Source of the DNA: JAPKZH01 sp963715635
GTDB taxonomy: Bacteria > Acidobacteriota > Aminicenantia > Aminicenantales > UBA4085
Assembly: GCA_963715635.1 (NCBI GenBank)
Contig: OY970261.1
Span: 248,001-312,000 of the forward strand
Length of the DNA stretch: 64,000 nt
Direction: 5' to 3'
Part shown: positions 47,923 through 57,114 of the stretch, piece after piece
Layout: the number at the start of each line of letters is the position of its first letter
How positions within the stretch are numbered: the first letter of the stretch is position 1
Notes under the pieces: generated by a model
Database searches by the model: none
Told to the model about the DNA's origin: nothing
What the model saw: the letters and a program-made list of their open reading frames with translations, nothing else
Translations under genes and position numbers: made by a program

Positions 47923-48599
47923 AGAAGTTCGCCCCCAAGGACTTTCCCGGCTACTTGTCCTCGACGGTGTTTCTTCCGGGCTGCAATTTCCGCTGTCCCT
48001 ACTGCCATAATTCGGGCTTGGTCTTGAGGCCGGACACCTATGCCACGATTCCCATGGATTTTTTTTTGGCCTATCTGGATTCGAGGAAGAACTGGCTGGA
48101 GGGGATTTGCCTCTCGGGCGGCGAGCCGCTTCTAGAGTCCGGATTGGAGGAGCTCCTGTTGGTGATCAGGGAGAGGAACCTTCTCGTCAAGCTGGATACC
48201 AACGGCTCTTACCCGAAAAAACTAGAAGCGCTGATCGAGGCCAAGCTCGTGGACTGGGTGGCCATGGATGTCAAAGCGCCGCTGGAGCGCTATCAGGACG
48301 TCACCAGGTCCAAAGTGAGGCCCGAAGAAGTGGCCCGCAGCGCAGAGATCATCCGCGCCTCCGGATTGAATTATATGTTCCGGACGACGGTCGTTCCCGG
48401 GCTTGTCGGGGAAGAGGATATTCGCAAAATTTCTCGCTGGCTCGGCGGCTCGACCGTCTTTCAGATCCAGCAATTCTCGCCCGTTAACACGATCGACGGC
48501 GACTTTGAGAAAATTCAGCCTTTTGCCCGGGAGGAGCTCTGCAATATGGCGGAACTAGCCCGGCCGCATTTCGGCGAGGTCCGGATCGAAGGAGTCTGA
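47901..48599 (+). CDS. nrdG: Anaerobic ribonucleotide reductase activating protein (radical SAM)
   Basis: 232 residues from a GTG (AGGAGG, 8 bases upstream, inside the glutaredoxin gene). The radical SAM cluster motif is GCNFRCPYCHN near residue 27, followed by CLSGGEPLLE. It uses a 4Fe-4S cluster and SAM to generate the glycyl radical in NrdD. Its length is that of the longer NrdG/YjjW-like group. Confidence 0.92.
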   Translation: MVEIKGLEKFAPKDFPGYLSSTVFLPGCNFRCPYCHNSGLVLRPDTYATIPMDFFLAYLDSRKNWLEGICLSGGEPLLESGLEELLLVIRERNLLVKLDTNGSYPKKLEALIEAKLVDWVAMDVKAPLERYQDVTRSKVRPEEVARSAEIIRASGLNYMFRTTVVPGLVGEEDIRKISRWLGGSTVFQIQQFSPVNTIDGDFEKIQPFAREELCNMAELARPHFGEVRIEGV

Positions 48600-48601
48600 C
48601 C

Positions 48602-49024
48602 ATGGAGCTTAAAGTCAAAAGAATTCACGACAAGGCCAAGCTTCCTTCGTACGGGCATCAAGGGGATGCCGGGCTCGATTTGTTTTCCGGCGTCGACTGC
48701 GTTCTGGGGCCGGGAGAGGTCAAGGCCGTTCCGACCGGTATCAAAGTGGCCATTCCCCATGGTTTTGTCGGCCTCATCTGGGACAAAAGCGGGATTTCGC
48801 TCAAGGGTGTCCATCGATTGGCCGGAGTGGTCGATGCGGGCTACAGGGGCGAGGTCCAGGTGGTGATGGTCAACTTGGGCGGCAAGCCTTTTGCGATCAA
48901 GCCGGGCATGAAGATCGCCCAGATGCTCATCCAGCCGGTCCTGGAGGTCAGGGTTGTGGAAGCCCAAGAGCTCGACGATACCTCGCGCGGTGAAGGGGGC
49001 TTCGGCAGCACCGGGCTGTACTAA
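48602..49024 (+). CDS. dut: dUTP diphosphatase
   Basis: 140 residues with the five trimeric dUTPase motifs: GDAGLDLFSG, the Ser-containing DKSGISLKG, AGVVDAGYRGEVQV, the GxKIAQ-type block and GEGGFGSTGLY. It hydrolyses dUTP to dUMP and PPi. It begins 2 bases after nrdG, making it the fourth gene of the nrd operon, an obvious functional link. Confidence 0.93.
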   Translation: MELKVKRIHDKAKLPSYGHQGDAGLDLFSGVDCVLGPGEVKAVPTGIKVAIPHGFVGLIWDKSGISLKGVHRLAGVVDAGYRGEVQVVMVNLGGKPFAIKPGMKIAQMLIQPVLEVRVVEAQELDDTSRGEGGFGSTGLY

Positions 49025-49040
49025 AAACAGGAGCTGAGAA

Positions 49041-49892
49041 TCATTTTTTCCATTTCGCGGCCGCCCAGGACTCCAGGGTTTTCAGCGCGGCATAGTCTGT
49101 CTGGTCGAATTGCAGAGGCGTGATCGAGATATAGCCGTTTCGCAAGGCCCAAATATCTGTGTTTTCACCGGCCGGGTCGAGGCGTTTGAAGCTGCGCAGA
49201 AAATACATCTTTCCCGAGGGGTCGATTTTTTTTTCGTAGAATTCCTGCGTGACCCTTGTGTCCTGCTTGGTGATTAAGACGCCCTTGGTTTGGTCTTTGG
49301 GCAAGGATGGAATGCAGATGTTGAGGAAGATTCTTGATTTCAGCTCCTTCTTCTGGATCTCCTGGACAAGCTCGGCGATAAAAGAAGCTGCTCCCTCATA
49401 ATCCATGGCCTCGCCTCTCTCCAAGTGGACAGCGATCGCGGGCAGACCGGCAATGGCCGCTTCACGGGCGCAGGCCACGGTCGCGGAATAGTAGGTGACG
49501 ACACCGGTAGTATCTCCTTTATTGATACCGGCAATGACGATATCGGGCTTCTCCGGGAGCAAAGATTCCAGGGCGAGGCGCACACAGGTCGCGGGGGGTG
49601 CTTCGATCGCGTACCACTTATGTCCTTTTTTCTCCATCTCACTTACCCAGATGGGTCCCTCAGGAGCGATCGAATGGCTTACGCCGCTCTGGTTTTTTGT
49701 GGCCGCGGCAACGGTCACAGATCCCAGCGGAATGAGTTTATCGAAAAGGGCCGCCAGGCCGGGGGCATCGATCCCGTCGTCATTGGAAAGCAAAATTTTT
49801 AGCGAGGATTGGCCGAAGCAGTCTTTAACCAAGACGATCAGCAGAACAAGTAGGGTCATGATGAACAGATGAGCGGCTCTTTTTTGCTTCAT
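49041..49892 (-). CDS. surE: SurE-family 5'/3'-nucleotidase with signal peptide
   Basis: 283 residues. SurE motifs: ILLSNDDGIDAPGL, AAATKNQSGVSHSIAPEGPI, CVRLALESLL and DIVIAGINKGDTTG, with the metal-binding Asp-Asp and Ser intact. Unlike classical cytosolic SurE, about 28 extra residues form a signal peptide (LFIMTLLVLLIVLVKDCFGQ), so the enzyme should be exported. A ribosome site AAAGGAG precedes the ATG. It may recover phosphate or nucleosides outside the inner membrane. Confidence 0.88.
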   Translation of the reverse strand: MKQKRAAHLFIMTLLVLLIVLVKDCFGQSSLKILLSNDDGIDAPGLAALFDKLIPLGSVTVAAATKNQSGVSHSIAPEGPIWVSEMEKKGHKWYAIEAPPATCVRLALESLLPEKPDIVIAGINKGDTTGVVTYYSATVACAREAAIAGLPAIAVHLERGEAMDYEGAASFIAELVQEIQKKELKSRIFLNICIPSLPKDQTKGVLITKQDTRVTQEFYEKKIDPSGKMYFLRSFKRLDPAGENTDIWALRNGYISITPLQFDQTDYAALKTLESWAAAKWKK

Positions 49893-49934
49893 GAAAGGCT
49901 CCTTTGTTAAGTTCTGTGTCTATAAAGGTTAAAA

Positions 49935-50015
49935 ATGTCCATGAAAATCTCACCTAGAGTAGCAGAGCTGAAAAATGTTTTCAAGAAGAAAAAGAAATGG
50001 GACGAACGCTGCTAA
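49935..50015 (+). CDS. Possible 26-aa Lys-rich small ORF
   Basis: ATG with AAAGG 6-7 bases upstream, then 26 codons ending KKKKKWDERC before TAA. It sits divergent from surE in an otherwise empty gap. No homologue is known to me; it could be chance. Confidence 0.2.
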   Translation: MSMKISPRVAELKNVFKKKKKWDERC

Positions 50016-50088
50016 ATGTTTGATTCGAAATAGACAACGAGCTCTTATTTCTTCTCGATAAGGGTCAGCTGATTTTTGCAATCGGGAA

Positions 50089-50324
50089 TCAAATCCTTAT
50101 TTTGAGTCCCAAGAGGACGGCCAGAGGAGAAGGCCCATTCGGCAGAAGGTCAAACCTGACTTTGATAGGGATGGCCAGATATTCGCCGAGCGGCAATTCT
50201 CCCCCGAGCGCTCGCGCGAAGCCAAAAATGGTGCGTTCCTCGAACATGTATACGCCCGGCCATATCTGGGCCAAGAAGTATTTGCCAAGTTGAAAGCTGT
50301 CGAAGGCATGTCAAGACAAAACAA
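50089..50324 (-). pseudogene. Possible relic of an outer-membrane protein C-terminus
   Basis: The minus-strand frame reads QLGKYFLAQIWPGVYMF..., then LAIPIKVRFDLLPNG...VLLGLKIRI before a stop. This alternating pattern with a final strand looks like the end of a barrel protein, but no start or upstream part is present. The rest of the 49893-50396 gap shows nothing else except the small ORF at 49935. Confidence 0.3.
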
Positions 50325-50396
50325 AAAACGGAGATGATTTGGGGTCGGACCCGCTCATCTTGAGAAATAAGCAGGTTTGATCCCATACCTGCCGTA

Positions 50397-51278
50397 TCAG
50401 GTTTCCCTCAGAAGCCACTTGAGGGCATTCTTCTGAAGTTTCACATACTCCGGGTTCCAGAAGCTGGCGATGGTGTGGCCGGGCGCCATGAAGCAGACCC
50501 GACCTTTGCCGCAATCGTAGGCCCAGCAAGCCTCGCAGGAGGCGCCCTGGTTCCCGTACTTGGCGGTCGTGTATTCCAGCCCTTCCTCGTTCACGCTCCG
50601 GACCAGCACGGATTTGGCGTCTTTGTCAAACAGCAGGTAGTGTTGTTCCTCGGTCACCACGAAATCATTCACCCCCCGGGTGATGGGATGATCCCGGTTT
50701 GCGATCTTCATTTTGTAAGGACGAAACGCCGTATGCCCGGTGAAGAGCGCCCCTTCCACGTGGCGGAAGTCGGCGTTCGCGCCTGAGATGTAGCTGGCAT
50801 TATGGAAAAACCAGGCCGAGCCGCCCGATTCTACAAACTGGCGGATGGCTTTTCCCTGTTCAGGAGTAATCCACAGAGCAGCCTTCTCATCGAATTCGGG
50901 CAGCGGCGGATCGCTGACAATTTTCATTTTCTCAGGATCGTAGAAGGGATAAGGGGTCGAATATCCGCCGGGGAATGCCAGACCGTCGCAGAGCATGATG
51001 AGAAGCCGATGGTCCGCAAGGGTTTCGCGGGTCAGCAGGGCACTGTCCGGTGTGAAGGTGACGGTGATGCCCGATTCCTTGACCAGAGTCCTGGTCAGGG
51101 CGGTGCGGATGTAGTCAAAATTGTGCCAGCGGTCTCCGACCAGCGCGAAGGCGTCGGCTTTGCGGGCGCCGCCGAAGGCGCGGGAGGGAGCGAGCGCCGC
51201 TCCCAGCGCGGATGCCGCTCCGATCGAGCCTATCGTGCGGAGCGCGGAGCGACGGGATAAGCGTTTGATGTTCTTCAT
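50397..51278 (-). CDS. ThuA-like protein with Tat signal
   Basis: 293 residues from the ATG at 51278. Twin-arginine signal LSRRSALRTIGSIGAASALGAA, then a ThuA/class I glutamine amidotransferase-like fold: FALVGDRWHNFDYIRTAL, RLLIMLCDGLAFPGG, GGSAWFFHNASY, GHTAFRPYKMKIANRDHPITRGVNDFVVTEEQHYLLF and CWAYDCGKGRVCFMAPGH. ThuA proteins are linked to trehalose/sugar use; their reaction is not well defined. Last of a minus-strand run of six genes. Confidence 0.82.
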   Translation of the reverse strand: MKNIKRLSRRSALRTIGSIGAASALGAALAPSRAFGGARKADAFALVGDRWHNFDYIRTALTRTLVKESGITVTFTPDSALLTRETLADHRLLIMLCDGLAFPGGYSTPYPFYDPEKMKIVSDPPLPEFDEKAALWITPEQGKAIRQFVESGGSAWFFHNASYISGANADFRHVEGALFTGHTAFRPYKMKIANRDHPITRGVNDFVVTEEQHYLLFDKDAKSVLVRSVNEEGLEYTTAKYGNQGASCEACWAYDCGKGRVCFMAPGHTIASFWNPEYVKLQKNALKWLLRET

Positions 51279-51360
51279 GATGCACACTCCGATGAAAAAA
51301 ATGACCTTTGAAACGAATCTATCGCAAGCGGAGAATCCCTGTCAACAGCTTTAAAAAGCC

Positions 51361-52014
51361 TTAAAAAGTCGTTTTTGAAAAAAGTTTTAGAGCATGATAA
51401 ACGAAGTAAAACGAAAGAAAAAACAGGCCGATCCCCAACCAGAAATACACTTTTGACATAGCTTTCATCGGGATGAAATGTTTGATGCGGTACATCACAA
51501 CTGCCAGCGAACCCAGATAGCCGCCAAGCCCCAACGCTCCTCCCGCGATAAAAAGGACTTTCTGAGCAGGCAGGAAGGGATTCGCCAATCCGAAATGCTT
51601 GGCCAGGGTCGCGCCGTACAGCCATGAAAGGATCATGGGCGGATTGGCAAACGCCAGGGAGAATCCCGTTAGGTACGCCCAGTGCTTGCTCTTGAGCGAA
51701 GACTGCTCCAATCTCAACTCGTGGGGCTTTTTGCTCTCCTTGAGCGTCCGGTAGGCTAGAAACCATAGAATGACGGCTCCTACGGCATTGAAGGAGGCCA
51801 TAACCGCCGGAACTTCCAGGAGGGGGGCGATGCCAAAAAGGGCGACGATGCCGTAAACCACATCGGAGGAGACGGACCCGAGGACGACCATCCAGGCGGG
51901 CAACAAATGTCCGTGGATCGCCCTTTTGGCCACTTCGATTTGGGAGGCGCCGATGGGAATGGCCGCGAGGAAGCCCATGCCCATTGCCAACAGGAAGAGA
52001 TAGAGGCGGTCCAT
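51361..52014 (-). CDS. LysE/RhtB-family translocator
   Basis: 217 residues, six hydrophobic helices, N-terminal GMGFLAAIPIGASQIEVAKRAIHGHLLPAWMVVLGSVSSDVVYG, a clear LysE/RhtB signature. These export amino acids or related small molecules. Its ATG overlaps the stop of the upstream glycosyltransferase gene (TAATG), so the two are coupled. Confidence 0.85.
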   Translation of the reverse strand: MDRLYLFLLAMGMGFLAAIPIGASQIEVAKRAIHGHLLPAWMVVLGSVSSDVVYGIVALFGIAPLLEVPAVMASFNAVGAVILWFLAYRTLKESKKPHELRLEQSSLKSKHWAYLTGFSLAFANPPMILSWLYGATLAKHFGLANPFLPAQKVLFIAGGALGLGGYLGSLAVVMYRIKHFIPMKAMSKVYFWLGIGLFFLSFYFVYHALKLFSKTTF

Positions 52015-53492
52015 TAGACCGTGCTCTGCTCTTTTCGTACGGCGGGTGGATGGGCCAGGCCCTCCAGGTAGGACCTGACCCGTCGCGCCAGGCCCCGCAC
52101 GTCCACCTCTTCAAAGCAGCGGACGGTGCGGCACGTCTTAAACATTTTGTTCAGGCAAGTAATGTTACGACAGGGGCTTCCGGCCGTATAGGACCAGGAT
52201 GGGGCATCCTGGTTGGCCGGAAGGTAGCCCGGCTGGAAGGAATCGTATCCCGACATACGGGCGGGCGTGGCGCCGAAAAGGGACAGTACGGCCGTGCGGT
52301 TGCGGAACACGAACCGCCCCGAGCGGGAATAACGCCGAGCTGCAGCCAAATGCAAAGGGCCGGTGTCGCCGGAGATAAATACGTCACTGAAATCAATAAG
52401 AGCCGAAAAGACCTCTAGAGGCACGTCGGAAGGGATGATTTTCACTTTGGAGCGAAAAAGCACGGGCAGCGAAGCTTTCAGGCGTTCTCCGATGCCGACC
52501 TCGGTGTGGCCCGCGCCCAACAGGATCAATGCCTCAAGGCGCACCAACCGGGCCAGCAGGTCGGCCTGTTTCTCGAACGGCATACGAGAATAGCGGGAAG
52601 CGGCATCCGGGTTGTAGAGGACCGTGGGCGCCCCGGACGACAAACCCGCATCGGAGGCAAACCGCCGGGCTTGCTCGATGGCCGAAGCGGTAAGGGTTAG
52701 ACGGACGCCCCGGAAGGCTTCTTTTCTCACGGGTTGGGCCACGATGGAAAGCAGGTCCCGCGTGAACCTGTAATCATGATAGATAAAATGGTTGATCCGG
52801 GCGGTGTCCTTTTCATTGCGGATAATGACTGGCGCGTAGCTCATGATATTGAGAATGCCATGCCCGTCCGGCACGATCTCTTTGTCCTTGATGAAGGGAG
52901 AGAAATTCAAGCACAGATCATACGGCTCGCCTTTAACCAGATCACTTAGCTCCGCGAGGTTAGCCGCGGAAGGGAAGAATCCTCCCGTGAAGAAAGGCAG
53001 CACCCGGGTAACCTCAGGATTCCCCTCGATCAAGGGGTACGCCGCTTTGTTGACGACGTAATCCACATGGGCATCGGGGAATAAATCTCGCACGGCGGAG
53101 ATGGAGGCTTGGGTCATAACCGCATCGCCAATATGGATGTCGGGAATAACAAGAAAACGGCGAAAGGCCTTGAGACTCTGCACCACCCTCCGATTATGGT
53201 GAGTGAAAAGCGTGGACAGAAGGAGGTTGTTCACCAGAGGAGGGAACGTAAAATCCAAGAAACGAGCGCCTGCCCTCGGGAAATGGTCCGTGAGCCGGCT
53301 GGTTCCATCAAATATCGTTTTCTGCAGCCTGCTATTATAACTAGGAATTTCCTTTTTATGAGGACAATTATGGAGATCACTTTTCTTAAGGGGAAATGGC
53401 ATCTTTCGATTTCCAAATGAATTATGTCGTCTGTTGAGCACCCCTGTCAAGAGTTCAGAAGGCTGATGAGAAAAATGCAAATCCAGCGACAT
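52014..53492 (-). CDS. Glycosyltransferase family 9 (heptosyltransferase-like)
   Basis: Up to 492 residues. GT9 motifs: FLVIPDIHIGDAVMTQASISAVRDLFPDAHVDYVVNK near 110, YDLCLNFSP, and the sugar-nucleotide motif VFISGDTGPLHLAAAR near 390. These transfer heptose or related sugars to lipopolysaccharide-type glycans. The first ATG (53492) directly follows the TAA of the upstream MFS gene (TAAATG), but the first 60 residues are not conserved and their DNA is AT-richer than the rest. An internal ATG at 53402 (MPFPLKK) may be the real start. Confidence 0.83.
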   Translation of the reverse strand: MSLDLHFSHQPSELLTGVLNRRHNSFGNRKMPFPLKKSDLHNCPHKKEIPSYNSRLQKTIFDGTSRLTDHFPRAGARFLDFTFPPLVNNLLLSTLFTHHNRRVVQSLKAFRRFLVIPDIHIGDAVMTQASISAVRDLFPDAHVDYVVNKAAYPLIEGNPEVTRVLPFFTGGFFPSAANLAELSDLVKGEPYDLCLNFSPFIKDKEIVPDGHGILNIMSYAPVIIRNEKDTARINHFIYHDYRFTRDLLSIVAQPVRKEAFRGVRLTLTASAIEQARRFASDAGLSSGAPTVLYNPDAASRYSRMPFEKQADLLARLVRLEALILLGAGHTEVGIGERLKASLPVLFRSKVKIIPSDVPLEVFSALIDFSDVFISGDTGPLHLAAARRYSRSGRFVFRNRTAVLSLFGATPARMSGYDSFQPGYLPANQDAPSWSYTAGSPCRNITCLNKMFKTCRTVRCFEEVDVRGLARRVRSYLEGLAHPPAVRKEQSTV

Positions 53493-54704
53493 TTAAAGAC
53501 CGTCGGGGGTTGGCTCAGGGATGATGGCCGGGCCGCTTTTCCCCCCAAAAAACTCCTGGCCCCGTGGGATGTAATAAAGAAGAACAGCCAGCGTCAGAAT
53601 CCCCGTCAGGATAAACGGGAAATGGATGCCCAGCGCATCGGAGAGATATCCCGACCCGAGCGTAATGGCCGCTCCCGATACGAGTTGGATGTTGGACACC
53701 CAACTGAAGGCCTGGGTCTGGCCCGCCGCGGGCACGGTCGAGCCGACGAAGGTATGAAGGGACGGATACGTCATCAGAAGAAATCCGCCGAAGGCCAGCA
53801 AGCCGGCGACGGCCAATCGTTTTTGGGGAGCAAAGCCGATGACGAATAGGCTCACCGCCGCCCCGGCCAAGCTCGTCAGAAAAACGGCTTTGCGGCCGAA
53901 GCGCCGGCTCCAGATGCCATATCCGTAGCCTGTGACTGTGCCGATCGCCATCCACAGGGCGAGATAGAGCCCAGTCTGGCCCATGGGGATGTGGAACTTA
54001 TGGTTGAGCAGGGAAGGTGCAAAGTAGACCGTGACCGACCAGCCCATGCCGCCGAAAAAGAATCCCGGCACGTAGCGTTTGATCGCCGCCAAGGAGCGCA
54101 GCCAGGACCCGGCGCTGAGCGACGGCCGCTTTTCGCTCCGGGACGAGACGCCGCGGAGGACCATCAGGCCCATCGTTCCTAAGAGAAGGCCGAACAGGCT
54201 CCAAGCGAAGAGCGGCAGCTTCCAATTCCAGCGCTGGATGAGGATGCCGGCAGAGAGAAACGCGAGCACAACGCCCACGTTGCCCGAGCCGCTCTGGATG
54301 CCCATGGCGACGTCCAGCGCTTGGCCCGAGGACGACTGTGATTTAGCGACCCAGGCGATGATGACGGGGTGATAAAAGCTGGTGAACAGCCGGAAGAGAA
54401 GGAAGAAGAAAAGAAGGCCGGCAAAGGACCGGCTGAAGGGGATAAGCGACATCGAAAGACAGATCCCCGTAAGGCTGAAGAAGAGAAGGCTGCGATACTC
54501 GTAGCGGTAGGAAATTCGGACGACGAGAAACTGGATGACGAATGTGGCCAGCAGCCCAAGGTTGGACAGGAGGCCGATCTGAGAATAGTGCCTGATGATG
54601 AAGCCCTGATTGTAGAGGACCGGAAAGATCATGGGCATGATGACCGTCGAGGCGTCGGTCAGGGCATGAAAAAAAGAGGCAGAAAGAAGGATTTTCTCTT
54701 TCAT
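53493..54704 (-). CDS. Major facilitator superfamily transporter
   Basis: 403 residues with 12 hydrophobic helices and an N-terminal ASFFHALTDASTVIMPMIFPVLY, typical of the set of MFS proteins resembling fosmidomycin-resistance (Fsr-like) and nitrate/sugar antiporters. The central cytosolic loop (VSSRSEKRPSLSAG) separates the two bundles. The substrate is unknown. It is 21 bases downstream of a GH42-like gene and adjacent to GT9. Confidence 0.82.
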   Translation of the reverse strand: MKEKILLSASFFHALTDASTVIMPMIFPVLYNQGFIIRHYSQIGLLSNLGLLATFVIQFLVVRISYRYEYRSLLFFSLTGICLSMSLIPFSRSFAGLLFFFLLFRLFTSFYHPVIIAWVAKSQSSSGQALDVAMGIQSGSGNVGVVLAFLSAGILIQRWNWKLPLFAWSLFGLLLGTMGLMVLRGVSSRSEKRPSLSAGSWLRSLAAIKRYVPGFFFGGMGWSVTVYFAPSLLNHKFHIPMGQTGLYLALWMAIGTVTGYGYGIWSRRFGRKAVFLTSLAGAAVSLFVIGFAPQKRLAVAGLLAFGGFLLMTYPSLHTFVGSTVPAAGQTQAFSWVSNIQLVSGAAITLGSGYLSDALGIHFPFILTGILTLAVLLYYIPRGQEFFGGKSGPAIIPEPTPDGL

Positions 54705-54725
54705 GGCTGAAAGGACGGTACTTTA

Positions 54726-57050
54726 TCATGCCCGAGACGGACGACGCAAGGACGAAAGAAGGACCGAGGCTCCCGTGTAATACAACGCGCTGGACATCGG
54801 AGTCAGGTCCGCCTGGAATTCGCCAACGTTCGCGGCGATGGTCTTTCTTTCAAAGAGGTCATAGACTTCCTCGACAGGCAGCGGAAGTTTGAATCTCCGC
54901 CTGCCGCCGGAGATGGTGTGAACACCCAGAAGCTGGGGTGTGGCATAGAGCACATCGCTCTCTTCGTTGTAGATGTGCGCGCCGGCGAACCGGGCGATGT
55001 TCCTTAAGACGGAGGCAGGAATATTGGGGGCCGCACAATAGATGGAAATCCACTCAGGATAGGTCTTGACGGCAAACCCGGGCTTGCAGTTGCCCTGCGA
55101 GTAGACGACTTGGCCCAGAATTTTTGCTTGCGGGTCATCGACATGGAAGAGGGGCGCCAGCTTGTTGTTCGTCCCCCAGACAAGATCCTGCGGCAAGCCG
55201 GCCGTGATGGGATGGGCAAAATCCGTGATGTGCACCAAAGGCCCCCAGGGCTGTTCGCCCCTGCCCATCCTGAATCCGGTCAGCTCTTCGATGTTTTTTA
55301 AGGAACTGTCCTTGTTGATGTATCCCGGCGCATAAACCCAAAGCGCCGCGCGTTTCCCCTGCCGGACGTGCCGCTTGATCGCCTCCCTTCGCCTCTCGTC
55401 GAGCCTGAAGGCGTTCAGAAAAATATAAAGCTTGTAGGCCTTGAGCTTGCCTTCGACGAAGTCCTGAAGCAGATACAGGTCGAACGGCGCTCCCATTTTC
55501 GGAAGCCCCCAGAGCCGCTGCTGGAAGATTAGAGGAATGTCTAAATGATAGGCGCACGATTCGTAAAAGAAACTTTCGTCATCGACGAGGACCGCGATGT
55601 CCGCGCTCGGCCTGAGGTCGAGGTCGAGGGCAAACGTTCCCAATTCTTGAAAGCCCTTGATCAGAGGCGCAAAAGCAGGCTCTTTGAGGGGGTCCACCTT
55701 CCAGGATGCCCACCAGACGCCCTGACCGTGGGTTAAGTCCTGGGCCATATTGCGCTTCAAGAGGGCAATCGTTTCCCGCAGGGAGTTGGCGCGGCCGTAG
55801 TTGACATCTTCTTCGTCCACGTGGGTCCTCGTGTCGTCTTCGATGAGACAGAGCTTGCCGTGCAGCCTGACCGACTCCGAGGGCAGCATGCTCGGCCCGT
55901 CGCCGCCGATGCCGCGATAGCCGTAGCTGTAGGGGCTGACCAGGAAGTCAACATGGGGAGATGCGAGGACTTTTCGAAGGCCGAGATGCCCGCTCCGCTG
56001 ATACGTGGAGAAATCACTATCCGGCCGTTCTCTGAAGAAGCCGCCGTTCCAGGCGAGGTCCATCAAATATCCGTAAAACGCTCCGGCCAGCTTGGTCCCT
56101 TTTGCGGCTTCCTTGGCTGCGCGGCAGAGATCGATGACGCAGTCAGCGCAGAGTTCGGCCAAGCAGCGAAAATAGTCGATGACATTCCGTTCGGCAAGGG
56201 GGTCCCGGAACGTATAGCGCTTGGCCAGAAGCTGGGCTTCGGCCGAGGGCACCTCGGCCCTCTCAAAATGGATTGTTGGCTTGTTCCAGGCGGCCCGGAA
56301 TGCCGAGAGGTCGTTGTGATATTCGTCACGCAGCCAGTCCCTGAAGTGCCGGCGCATGGGATCGCTGTAATCGCCGCACAGCGCGTGCATAGAGCTTTCG
56401 CCCTTGACCCATTCTCCGGTGTGGCCCGCGCCGACCTGGTAAGAAAGGACCCGCTCGGCCAGGCCGATTTTTTCAAAATGCTTGGCGTAAGCCCGCAAAA
56501 ATTCTTTGGCTTGTTGGCGCCAGACTCGGGATGCGAAGGATTGGCCGTTCCTTCTCCCGTCCGAAAGGATTTCGCACTCCTGCGGATATTCTTTTTCCCA
56601 CCAGTCGCCGTGCCCTGTCTCCAAGTAGATGCGCAGGTGAAACAGCGCTTCAGGGTCGGCGTCGAGAATGCGGCCGAAGCGGGCTTCGACCGTCGAAAAA
56701 TCGAACGGGCTGGCGGGCGATGTTTTCGGGCCGATCCACTCCGTCCCCTTCCCGACATCGAAGGCATAGATGTGGATGCCGGTTTCAGCGCTCCGCCGGG
56801 CTTGCCGAGAAAAATCCCATTTGTCGGGCGTCGGCGCCGAGACCCACCAGATGGCGGGGAACGTGGGCCGGCCGTTGAGAAAAAGCGCCGGCCGACGGTT
56901 ATGGATTTTAACTTCCGCGCGCAAGGGTTTTGGGACGCCGGCTTTATTTTTCTGAAGGGGATCGGAGTTGGTTAAATCGCCGATTTTCCAGATGCTTTTG
57001 GCGCCCGCGACGGCTGCCGGAATCATGACTAGGACGTCTCGTCTTTTCAT
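54726..57050 (-). CDS. GH42-like (beta-galactosidase-type) secreted protein
   Basis: 774 residues. The N-terminus MKRRDVLVMIPAAVAGA is Tat-like (RR followed by a hydrophobic stretch). A TIM-barrel-like region (about 40-420) has FPAIWWVSAPTPDKWDFSRQARRSAETGIHIYAFDV and SYQVGAGHTGEWVKGE, which look like the early strands and the acid/base region of GH42/GH-A enzymes. A trimerisation-type domain follows (LRETIALLKRNMAQDLTHGQGVWWASW). Substrate unknown; the exact family is moderately sure. Codon use resembles the neighbours. Confidence 0.65.
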   Translation of the reverse strand: MKRRDVLVMIPAAVAGAKSIWKIGDLTNSDPLQKNKAGVPKPLRAEVKIHNRRPALFLNGRPTFPAIWWVSAPTPDKWDFSRQARRSAETGIHIYAFDVGKGTEWIGPKTSPASPFDFSTVEARFGRILDADPEALFHLRIYLETGHGDWWEKEYPQECEILSDGRRNGQSFASRVWRQQAKEFLRAYAKHFEKIGLAERVLSYQVGAGHTGEWVKGESSMHALCGDYSDPMRRHFRDWLRDEYHNDLSAFRAAWNKPTIHFERAEVPSAEAQLLAKRYTFRDPLAERNVIDYFRCLAELCADCVIDLCRAAKEAAKGTKLAGAFYGYLMDLAWNGGFFRERPDSDFSTYQRSGHLGLRKVLASPHVDFLVSPYSYGYRGIGGDGPSMLPSESVRLHGKLCLIEDDTRTHVDEEDVNYGRANSLRETIALLKRNMAQDLTHGQGVWWASWKVDPLKEPAFAPLIKGFQELGTFALDLDLRPSADIAVLVDDESFFYESCAYHLDIPLIFQQRLWGLPKMGAPFDLYLLQDFVEGKLKAYKLYIFLNAFRLDERRREAIKRHVRQGKRAALWVYAPGYINKDSSLKNIEELTGFRMGRGEQPWGPLVHITDFAHPITAGLPQDLVWGTNNKLAPLFHVDDPQAKILGQVVYSQGNCKPGFAVKTYPEWISIYCAAPNIPASVLRNIARFAGAHIYNEESDVLYATPQLLGVHTISGGRRRFKLPLPVEEVYDLFERKTIAANVGEFQADLTPMSSALYYTGASVLLSSLRRPSRA

Positions 57051-57114
57051 CCTTCATCTTCCCCGAGGGGATTGCCTCTCCGGGGCGCTTGTCCCCAATG
57101 TTTATCGAGGCGTT

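Noticed and set aside
55821..56975. 384-codon open frame on the plus strand
   Set aside because: Antisense to the GH42-like gene; no domain and no ribosome site.
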